The notes under the pieces: model-generated
What the model saw: only the letters and a program-made list of their open reading frames with translations
Databases searched by the model: none
What the model was told of the DNA's origin: nothing
DNA from: Parachlamydiaceae bacterium
GTDB taxonomy: Bacteria > Chlamydiota > Chlamydiia > Chlamydiales > Parachlamydiaceae
Length of the DNA stretch: 9,593 nt
Assembly: GCA_003164155.1 (NCBI GenBank)
Contig: PLSG01000433.1
Coordinates: 4,720 to 14,312 of the forward strand
Direction of reading: 5' to 3'
Position numbers and translations under genes: made by a program
Part shown: piece after piece, positions 4,010 to 9,593 of the stretch
How positions within the stretch are numbered: the stretch's first letter is position 1
Layout of the letters: every line of letters begins with the position of its first letter

Positions 4010-6973
4010 TCAGCGAACTGGTTTTAAGAGAGGGCAATCGGGCTTTTCGCGGGTAGTATAGGTACTGGCATTGCGGATAGTTTTTAGACTCTTCGCTTTG
4101 ATGTAGCTCAAGATGCGGTTGGAAGGCTTTGAGCCTTTGATGATCACCGCCAGGCGGCGTTTATTTTCATGCCCAAGCAGTTGTCGGGCAATCGCCAGGC
4201 ATTCGTCATAAGAGAGTTCCTTAGCTCCTTCAATGCGTTTAGCGCGCCAATTAAAGTCACCGTCGTAATCGAAGGCCAGTGTTTTTAATAGGAGGCCCAT
4301 TTCACTGAGGCTGCTGGGCATTTTTTGCAGGGAAATAAGCATAGAATTTTTGATTTCATCAAACTGCTTTTCGGGCAAACCCTCGGTTTCTAAACCTTGC
4401 AGATAGGTGTCTATGACTAGTTCAAAGCGAGCTAGCAGATCGCGCCCATCATGGGAATCGGATTGCACGGCAAAAAGGGCAAACATGTGCCTTTCAGACT
4501 CCTCTATATTGTTGTCGACGATATAACCTGTTTGTTGCTTAGTTCTGAGGGAGTTGAAAAAGGGCACACCAATGGTATTTGAAATGATATGCAGGGCAGC
4601 ACGCGCCTTAAATGAAAAAGATGCGTATTGTATGGCCAATTCTACGGCGTTGCCGGCGGCCTGGGCTTTTTGCTCGATGTAAAATGGCCCTTGTGCGCTG
4701 GGCAAGCAGGCGCGCGATTTTTTAGGTTGGTTGGCTTTGAGATACGGTTTGCGGCTGCTTAAGGCACTTTTAATCTGTTTCCATAATTCCAGTGTTTGAC
4801 CTTCGGTCAAATTGCCGTACAGTAGACCTTGAGTAAATGTTTTGTCGAATAATTGGGCCGTAAAGTCGTTCCATGTCGCTAGATTGATGTTTTTGAGGGC
4901 GTGAGCTTCTTGATAATGGGTGGCAAATTTTCGGTAGAGTATGCTCTTAAGTGTTTCCTGGGCTTTCTTTAGAGGATCCTCTTTAGAGAAATTTTGATAC
5001 TCCCGCCGCAGGGATTCTTTATAATATTCCAGCAGCTCTGCGCTGAGGTCAAAGTTTTTTAGTTGCTTGAGGACAGCTTGCAAAAGAATGGATGCTTTAT
5101 CGTTATATCCTTCTATGGTGATGCCAAAGCCCTCTTCTGTCGTGTTCAAATGACATTTGATTCCGCCCAGGGATGCCAGATAGACGACTTGATTGAGATT
5201 TTCCGTGAGGTGTTTGATATACAGATCGCCGAGCACAACACTTTGGGCGTTGCCCGCATCAATGGAAGGGGTTTTAATCTCAATATTCCAGCTGATCTCC
5301 GGAGAATGATATATAGCATCAGGGGCGAAATAGATCGTGGCTTCAGGCAAATTGACGATAGCCTTAGGTTGAGGTAGCGACAGACTGGCTTCAGAGGATG
5401 AATCGATGGAGCCCTTATTTAGCAAAGTTAAGTTTTGAGGGATAAATGGATTAGGCTCCGGCAGGAATATGGCCGGATTTTCTTTTGCCGTTTCCCATAC
5501 TTTCAGCACATCTGCAGATGGTTTTTGAATGGTGTAGGGCACTTTAAACCACTTTGCTTCGCGGTCATATTGTATTCCTGTTAACTGCTTGGGGGCCATG
5601 AGGATGATTTCAGTGTTTTGCGGTTTGAGGATGTCGAGAAACTGTTGAATGGCGGTGGGATTGTATTGTTGCACAATATTTGTGACCAGCGGAAAGGTCT
5701 CTAGCGGTTCGTAGTTGATTATTTTAATATAGTCTTCCACGCTTTCATAGGCTTTTTGAGCGGGGGGGTATTGATAGTTGATCTTTTGCATCTGCACGAT
5801 TTCATCAAATAGATAGCGGGGCACGCCATGCTTCTTCAAATTGGCGATGGCCTGAAAGCATCTTTCTATAACGGTGTCTATTTCCTTAAGTCCTTTAGGG
5901 GTGAGTTCGAAATCTAAAGCAAATTCTGCGATTTTTGTCCCCATTACATCTTGGTCGACGCTTAGATTTTCAGCCAATTTTTCCTCGCGAAGCTGAGCCA
6001 CCAGGCCGCCTTTGGCTTCATTACCCAAAACATAGCCTATCAAGGCCGCGGGGTTGCTTTGTTTTTCTTCTGCTATTGAGGGGGGGATTTCCCAACGCAG
6101 GCTGAGCGTGAAGATTTCTTGCAGCGGTTCGGCATAGATCACCTGACCTAAAACTTCCGGAGAGCGCATGGACAGGCCGTTGGCGTAAGGTTTTTGCCCT
6201 TTATTGGGGATTTGGCTAAAATCGCGGATGACGAGTTCCTTGAGCTGCTCTAGAGGCAGAGGGGAGAAGACCACCAGATGCATCAAGTTGGCGCTATAAT
6301 GCTCCTTATACCACGCTTTAAGGACATTTTGAGAGATATGGGATAGCGTTTCGCGGTTGCCGATGTTAAAAGCGCTTTCGGGGTGTTTGGGATTAGCCAC
6401 AGCTTTGTGTACGAATTCTCTGCGCCAATCATCGCTGTTGAGGTCTTTGGCATATTCTTGATCGACGGCCTGCATCTCGCGGCCTACACCAGAGGGATTA
6501 AACAAGGGTTCTTTGAAAAAATCTGAAAAGCGATCCAGTGCTTCATCAAAGGCGGCATTGTTAATGGAGAAAAGGAAGTTGGTTTTCGTCGCTTGGGTAT
6601 AGGCATTGGTCATGCCTTCATGGTCTCCCACAAAGCTGTCGAAGGAGGATTCCTGCGGATATTTCACTGTCCCTAAAAATAGCATATGCTCCAAAAAGTG
6701 CGCCGTCCCAGGATAGTCTGGAGGATCTTGCCAACTGCCTGCATCGACGCTTAGGGCCGCGGCGGACTGCTGGGCGGAAGGGTCTGAAATAATGTATGCT
6801 TCTAGTCCGTTTGAAAGCCTTAGCTTCAAGATGCGTCTTTGCGCGACAGCTGGCGAGAGAAGGGGCAGGCTCATTGTGTCTTTGACAATTTCATAGGCAA
6901 GCGGATCGGCAAAAGATAGGCAGGGCAGCCCTATAGTTATGCAGAGGAATAAGCGCAGTAAAGTGATTTTCAT
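4010..6973 (-). CDS. ptr: Secreted zinc metalloprotease, insulinase/pitrilysin (M16) family
   Basis: This 987-residue protein has the length and layout of protease III/pitrilysin and insulin-degrading enzyme: two M16 halves enclosing a peptide-degrading chamber. A signal peptide is evident (MKITLLRLF..., likely cut after Ala22), so it should act in the periplasm. The inverted zinc motif HFLEH gives ligands H92 and H96 with catalytic E95. E173 in EMQAVDQEYAKD lies 77 residues after H96, the spacing of the third ligand in pitrilysin. The C-terminal half keeps the substrate-binding motif LRTKQQTGYIV (R810, Y817), equivalent to the Arg/Tyr pair of insulin-degrading enzyme. All catalytic features are intact. 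Chlamydia species carry a similar protein annotated ptr. The ATG has only a weak purine-rich upstream sequence. The gene is divergent from tRNA-Leu and appears monocistronic. The coding strand has two C7 tracts (plus 5762-5768 and 6080-6086). Substrates are unknown. Confidence 0.93.
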   Translation of the reverse strand: MKITLLRLFLCITIGLPCLSFADPLAYEIVKDTMSLPLLSPAVAQRRILKLRLSNGLEAYIISDPSAQQSAAALSVDAGSWQDPPDYPGTAHFLEHMLFLGTVKYPQESSFDSFVGDHEGMTNAYTQATKTNFLFSINNAAFDEALDRFSDFFKEPLFNPSGVGREMQAVDQEYAKDLNSDDWRREFVHKAVANPKHPESAFNIGNRETLSHISQNVLKAWYKEHYSANLMHLVVFSPLPLEQLKELVIRDFSQIPNKGQKPYANGLSMRSPEVLGQVIYAEPLQEIFTLSLRWEIPPSIAEEKQSNPAALIGYVLGNEAKGGLVAQLREEKLAENLSVDQDVMGTKIAEFALDFELTPKGLKEIDTVIERCFQAIANLKKHGVPRYLFDEIVQMQKINYQYPPAQKAYESVEDYIKIINYEPLETFPLVTNIVQQYNPTAIQQFLDILKPQNTEIILMAPKQLTGIQYDREAKWFKVPYTIQKPSADVLKVWETAKENPAIFLPEPNPFIPQNLTLLNKGSIDSSSEASLSLPQPKAIVNLPEATIYFAPDAIYHSPEISWNIEIKTPSIDAGNAQSVVLGDLYIKHLTENLNQVVYLASLGGIKCHLNTTEEGFGITIEGYNDKASILLQAVLKQLKNFDLSAELLEYYKESLRREYQNFSKEDPLKKAQETLKSILYRKFATHYQEAHALKNINLATWNDFTAQLFDKTFTQGLLYGNLTEGQTLELWKQIKSALSSRKPYLKANQPKKSRACLPSAQGPFYIEQKAQAAGNAVELAIQYASFSFKARAALHIISNTIGVPFFNSLRTKQQTGYIVDNNIEESERHMFALFAVQSDSHDGRDLLARFELVIDTYLQGLETEGLPEKQFDEIKNSMLISLQKMPSSLSEMGLLLKTLAFDYDGDFNWRAKRIEGAKELSYDECLAIARQLLGHENKRRLAVIIKGSKPSNRILSYIKAKSLKTIRNASTYTTREKPDCPLLKPVR

Positions 6974-7016
6974 AGCTTTCTCGCGAAGGGTGTATTTTTT
7001 GATGTACTCAAAATCT

Positions 7017-7046
7017 CTTATCCACTATAATCTGGTATTCTTTCAA
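7017..7046 (-). promoter_or_regulatory. Candidate promoter of the M16 protease gene
   Basis: On the minus strand TTGAAA (plus 7041-7046) is followed after 18 nt by GATAAG (plus 7017-7022), a plausible sigma-70-type pair about 45 nt upstream of the protease ATG. It overlaps the divergent tRNA-Leu -10 box. The -10 match is only four of six. Confidence 0.35.
7026..7031 (+). promoter_or_regulatory. Consensus -10 box (TATAAT) for tRNA-Leu
   Basis: A perfect TATAAT lies 28 nt upstream of the tRNA 5' end, implying a start near 7038 and a short 5' leader for RNase P to remove. The -35 region is poor: TGTACT at 17-nt spacing (7003-7008), or TTGATG (6999-7004) at an over-long 21 nt. Confidence 0.5.
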
Positions 7047-7059
7047 GTATTGTTATCAT

Positions 7060-7143
7060 GCGGCCATGGCGGAATTGGTAGACGCGCTAGATTCAGGTTC
7101 TAGTCGGGGCAACTCGGTGGATGTTCGAGTCATCTTGGCCGCA
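7060..7143 (+). tRNA. tRNA-Leu (anticodon CAG)
   Basis: The cloverleaf is complete. The acceptor stem GCGGCCA (7060-7066) pairs with TGGCCGC (7136-7142), with A at 7143 as discriminator. The anticodon stem CTAGA (7087-7091) pairs with TCTAG (7099-7103) around loop TTCAGGT, placing CAG at 7094-7096 to read CUG. A 15-nt variable arm (7104-7118) marks a class II tRNA, as expected for leucine. The T-stem GGATG (7119-7123) pairs with CATCT (7131-7135), closing a TTCGAGT loop. The discriminator A also fits leucine. CCA is not encoded (A and T-rich sequence follows), so it must be added after transcription. Confidence 0.97.
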
Positions 7144-7188
7144 ATTTTCATTCTTATTCACATCTATTTTATTCACCTTTTTAAGCAT

Positions 7189-7261
7189 CGAATTTAAGAA
7201 AATTAAGTCCATCTTACCGATTGACGACCGTGTCTATCCCCTCATTTAGCGAATTTAAGAA
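7189..7261 (+). repeat. 12-bp direct repeat CGAATTTAAGAA (7189-7200 and 7250-7261)
   Basis: CGAATTTAAGAA occurs twice, 61 bp apart, downstream of tRNA-Leu. The second copy is part of the left arm of the large inverted repeat, and its partial reverse complement appears in the right arm near 7381-7392. The stretch 7144-7231 between tRNA and repeat is AT-rich and holds no gene. Confidence 0.55.
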
Positions 7262-7410
7262 TTTTTACACAAAGAAATACACAAAGAACTCAAAGGCCAC
7301 AAAGAGAAAGGGACAGTCAGTTTTTTCCTGTTCCTTCTTTGTGTCCTTTGCGTTCTTTGTGCGTTTCTTTGTGTTAAAAATTTAGAAATTCGATGAACTA
7401 GGGAATGGAC
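7232..7410. repeat. About 180-bp imperfect inverted repeat with ACAAAG/CTTTGT arms
   Basis: The left arm (about 7232-7316) and right arm (about 7328-7410) are imperfect reverse complements around a roughly 11-nt T-rich centre. The best-paired parts are CACAAAGAAA...CACAAAGAAC...CAAAGG...CACAAAG on the left (7268-7305) against the matching CTTTGTG units on the right (7336-7374), and CGAATT (7250-7255) against AATTCG (7387-7392). Purine-rich ACAAAG units recur every 9-12 nt. It fills the space between convergent tRNA-Leu and ruvA, and either transcript would fold into a long hairpin, so it could act as a bidirectional transcription barrier. A half-copy is at 3192-3292. Similar tandem ACAAAG intergenic sequences occur in unrelated bacteria as I recall. 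It encodes no transposase, so it is MITE-like at most. Confidence 0.8.
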
Positions 7411-7419
7411 TTTGCCATT

Positions 7420-8028
7420 TTAAACGTGCTTCAAAGCCAAAGTTATCAAAGCTCCCAAGTCCTCTTTTCCCAGATCAGAGTCCTTCATGGATTTCTTAAT
7501 GGCTTTTTGGGCTGTCACCTGATTATAACCTAGGTTGATCAAGGCGTTCATAGCATCGTTGATCATTTGGGCTTGGGGATCTTTGGGCAGGGGCACAGCT
7601 GCATCGGCCATATGTGCCGGGATAAAGTGGTGCAGCTTGTCTTTAACCTCTATGATTAGCCTTTCGGCGGTTTTTTTGCCTATGCCCGGAACCTTGCAGA
7701 TGGCCGATATGTCATTGCGGCTGATGGCTGTGTACAGATCGTGCATAGCCAGATGTCCTATAATGCTTAAAGCTGTCTTTGGGCCTATACCGGAGACTGC
7801 TATGAGGATTTCGAAAAGGTCCCTTTCCTCTATGCTGAGGAATCCATACATCGCCTGTAAGGACTCTCGGACGACAAAAGAAGTATGAAAAAGAACTTCT
7901 GCGCCAATGGCCGGGAGAGCGGCATAGATGCTGGCTGGGTAAAAGAGCTTGTAGCCCAGGCCTTGTACTTCTACGGTGGCGCTAATGGGTGACAGGTAGG
8001 TAAGAGTACCTCTGAGAGAAGCGTACAT
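7420..8028 (-). CDS. ruvA: Holliday junction DNA helicase subunit RuvA
   Basis: RuvA binds four-way junctions as a tetramer and loads the RuvB motor for branch migration in recombinational repair. The 202-residue length is typical. Domain I is the OB-fold MYASLRGTL...VEVQGLGYKL (about 1-62). Domain II has two helix-hairpin-helix motifs, AVSGIGPKTALSII (77-90) and KVPGIGKKTAERLI (112-125). Domain III is the C-terminal RuvB-contacting segment (about 155-202, AMNALINLGYNQVTAQKAI), joined by a flexible linker. The ATG is preceded by AAGGA about 9 nt upstream. The gene follows ruvC by 22 nt and is the last gene of the operon. ruvB is absent from the window, consistent with the unlinked arrangement known in Chlamydia. 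The stop lies directly against the inverted repeat. Confidence 0.96.
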   Translation of the reverse strand: MYASLRGTLTYLSPISATVEVQGLGYKLFYPASIYAALPAIGAEVLFHTSFVVRESLQAMYGFLSIEERDLFEILIAVSGIGPKTALSIIGHLAMHDLYTAISRNDISAICKVPGIGKKTAERLIIEVKDKLHHFIPAHMADAAVPLPKDPQAQMINDAMNALINLGYNQVTAQKAIKKSMKDSDLGKEDLGALITLALKHV

Positions 8029-8050
8029 GGACTAATTCCTTATATTGTAA

Positions 8051-8563
8051 CTAGATTTCAGATCCGCACTTTAACCCGCGCTGAATGGTATGTGTATGGC
8101 AAAGGGCCAAGGCAAGCGCATCGGCGGCATCTTCAGGGGGAAGGGATTTGAGCTTGAGCAGATTTTGCGTCATGCTCTGAACTTGGAATTTGCTGGCATG
8201 TCCTTTTCCCACCACAGCCATTTTGGCCTGGGTGGGGGCGTATTCAAAGACAGCCATATTTTTTCTTTTTGCGGCAGCTATGATTACACCGCGGGCCATA
8301 CCCAATTTCAAAATGCTCTGGATGTTTTTTTTGGCATTGATGAATTGCGATTCCACCACGAGGACTTCAGGAGCATAGGTATTTATCAGATTCTCGATAG
8401 CATTGAAGATGATCAGATAGCGGTCGGTCAGTTTGTGTTTGGAAGGCGGCCGGATGCATCCGTAGTCTAAAGGCACATAGTTATTTCCTTCTAGCTTGAT
8501 GATCCCGTACCCAGTGACAATAGTGCCGGGATCTATTCCCATGATAATACTGTTGGCATTCAT
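8051..8563 (-). CDS. ruvC: Holliday junction resolvase RuvC
   Basis: RuvC is the dimeric RNase H-fold endonuclease that cuts Holliday junctions symmetrically, acting with RuvAB. The 170-residue length is normal. All four acidic catalytic residues are present: D11 in MGIDPGT, E71 in VLVVESQF, and D145 and D148 in PPEDAADALALALCH. Other family features are GYGII (18-22), the region NAKKNIQSILKLGMARG (76-92) and YAPTQAKMAVVGKGHASK (108-125). The start overlaps the stop of the upstream coiled-coil gene in an ATGA arrangement (8560-8563), so translation is probably coupled; the nearest purine-rich AAGGAA is rather distant. ruvA follows 22 nt downstream. Confidence 0.96.
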   Translation of the reverse strand: MNANSIIMGIDPGTIVTGYGIIKLEGNNYVPLDYGCIRPPSKHKLTDRYLIIFNAIENLINTYAPEVLVVESQFINAKKNIQSILKLGMARGVIIAAAKRKNMAVFEYAPTQAKMAVVGKGHASKFQVQSMTQNLLKLKSLPPEDAADALALALCHTHTIQRGLKCGSEI

Positions 8564-9593
8564 TCGTCGAAGAGATTCCTTTTATAGCGCACAGAGGAGT
8601 GAGGAATGACGAACAGATCTTTTTGCGCCGCAAAATGTTCCGCTTTAAGCTCTGCGGAAACCGCATGCTGAGGGGGTGCAGCGGCAGAATTTTGCACAGG
8701 AGTGTTTCTTTCTAGACTGAAAGCTAGGCGTTGGGGAGTCGACAGAGGGGGTTCGGGAGGGTTAGAGAAATCATTCGCCTGATGAGATGCTTGGGGTTGA
8801 TAGGCGGTATGTGCCGCAGGCAGTGTAAATATCTGAGGCAAGGGTTCGGCTATTTTTTCTCGGCCGATGGGAGGATGAGGTAAGGCTTGGGCTCCGATAT
8901 TCATCAGGAAAGCTTGCATTTGGTGGTATTTGTCGGCTGCTGCTTTCCATTCTTTGGACTGAGCTTCGGTAGCTTTCCACTTTTCATACATATGATAGTA
9001 TTTGTCTTCCCACTCTTGGGTCTGCACTAGGACGGCCGCAAGGGCCTCTTTATGTTCTTCTTGCCAGCTTTTTTCTCTCTGCTGGTACTGTTCGATTTGA
9101 GCCCGCAGCTCGGCTGCTTTGGTTTGGTTGGCCTGCAGATGGCTTTGCAAATCTGCCGCTTGGGTCCTTTGATCCTCGAGTTTTTCCTGTGCCAGGCTAG
9201 TTTCCATGACTTTTTTAGCTAAATGCTGCTGGGCAATCTTCAGCTGGGCTTCAGATTCCTCATAGTTTTTTTGCATCTGCAAGCAGAGCTCTTGAAATTT
9301 TTGTTTTTCGCGGCTAAGTTGTCCCAAGGCCTCAATTTTTTGCTGTAATTCTCCTTCCAGGCTGGCTTTATCTTGCCGCAAGGCCGCAGCTGTCTGGTTT
9401 GCCAGCAGTATTTGTTCACCGCTCGATTCGAGTTCTTCTTGTCTAGCTAAAATCATGGATTTAAGCTTTTCAAATTGCTGTCTGATGGCGGAAAGCTCTT
9501 CTAGGGCGGTGGATTTCTTTGCCTGTGTTTCGGCTAACTCTTGACTTAAGCGCAGGGCAATACTCGTGACATGGTTGAGACGGCAGCGCATCT
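8560..9593 (-). CDS. Coiled-coil protein upstream of ruvC (5' end outside window)
   Basis: I do not recognise a functional family. The visible 343 residues end at 8560. The first Met in view (codon 9589-9591) sits at the window edge with an open frame beyond it, so the true start is probably further upstream. Residues about 11-228 (counted from that Met) form a long, almost Gly-free and Pro-free alpha-helical coiled coil rich in Gln, Glu, Lys, Ala and Leu. A Trp/Tyr-rich end (WEDKYYHMYEKW, 194-205) closes it. The tail (229-343) is Pro/Ala/Gln-rich, probably disordered, and ends in a basic/acidic motif YKRNLFDE. No signal peptide or membrane segment is visible. The stop overlaps the ruvC start by 4 nt, so it is cotranscribed with ruvCA. 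Chlamydia also has a hypothetical gene next to ruvC as I recall. A scaffold or cell-division-type role is conceivable but unsupported. Confidence 0.8.
   Translation of the reverse strand, partial: MRCRLNHVTSIALRLSQELAETQAKKSTALEELSAIRQQFEKLKSMILARQEELESSGEQILLANQTAAALRQDKASLEGELQQKIEALGQLSREKQKFQELCLQMQKNYEESEAQLKIAQQHLAKKVMETSLAQEKLEDQRTQAADLQSHLQANQTKAAELRAQIEQYQQREKSWQEEHKEALAAVLVQTQEWEDKYYHMYEKWKATEAQSKEWKAAADKYHQMQAFLMNIGAQALPHPPIGREKIAEPLPQIFTLPAAHTAYQPQASHQANDFSNPPEPPLSTPQRLAFSLERNTPVQNSAAAPPQHAVSAELKAEHFAAQKDLFVIPHSSVRYKRNLFDE

Noticed and set aside
5063..5377. 104-codon plus-strand frame inside the M16 protease gene
   Set aside because: Antisense shadow of a well-supported 987-codon gene, with no ribosome binding site or family features.
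7060..7143. tRNA-Leu as an integration site for a mobile element
   Set aside because: No integrase, no direct repeat of the tRNA 3' end elsewhere in the window, and housekeeping genes on both sides.
7261..7380. CRISPR array, because of regularly spaced ACAAAG/CTTTGT units
   Set aside because: Units are only 9-12 nt apart with no 25-40 nt repeats or spacers, they reverse strand at the centre, and no cas genes are present.
7535..7888. 117-codon plus-strand frame opposite ruvA
   Set aside because: Antisense shadow of a complete, canonical ruvA.
8090..8470. 126-codon plus-strand frame opposite ruvC
   Set aside because: Antisense shadow; ruvC on the other strand has all catalytic residues.

Overview
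The window looks like chromosomal DNA from a member of the Chlamydiae, most likely an environmental 'chlamydia-like' lineage such as the Parachlamydia/Waddlia group rather than Chlamydia itself. The assignment rests on gene content: a stand-alone SWIB-domain protein (a chlamydial hallmark), a secreted pitrilysin-type M16 protease of chlamydial size, an unlinked ruvC-ruvA pair preceded by a coiled-coil hypothetical, and a tRNA-Leu gene without an encoded CCA end. I had no database access, so genus is not determined.

Layout. A minus-strand SWIB gene (156-449) and a plus-strand 770-codon gene (842-3154) diverge from a 392-bp intergenic region. The 770-residue protein closely matches, from memory, the architecture of plant plastid UDP-glucose pyrophosphorylase 3 (UGP3), and is the most interesting gene here. 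It converges on a small minus-strand membrane-protein gene (3304-3738), a possible inclusion-membrane (Inc-like) protein with an elaborate 5' leader. Next comes a 987-codon secreted zinc metalloprotease of the insulinase/pitrilysin family (4010-6973, minus). It is divergent from a tRNA-Leu(CAG) gene (7060-7143, plus), with apparently overlapping promoters. The right end is a minus-strand operon of a coiled-coil protein (runs off the window), ruvC and ruvA. These are tightly packed: a 4-nt stop/start overlap, then a 22-nt gap. RuvC is the Holliday-junction resolvase and RuvA the junction-binding partner of the RuvB motor, which is not in the window.

Non-coding structure is the other notable element. 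A roughly 180-bp imperfect inverted repeat (7232-7410), rich in ACAAAG/CTTTGT units, fills the gap between the convergent tRNA-Leu and ruvA genes. A diverged copy of its right half lies at 3192-3292 between another convergent gene pair. A separate 69-nt hairpin with 26-bp arms and one mismatch (3772-3840) sits in the leader of the small membrane-protein gene. Its tip sequence recurs, with one base missing, upstream of the UGP3-like gene. No CRISPR array, transposase, integrase, toxin-antitoxin or defence gene was seen. Apart from the repeats and the UGP3-like enzyme, this is ordinary housekeeping sequence.
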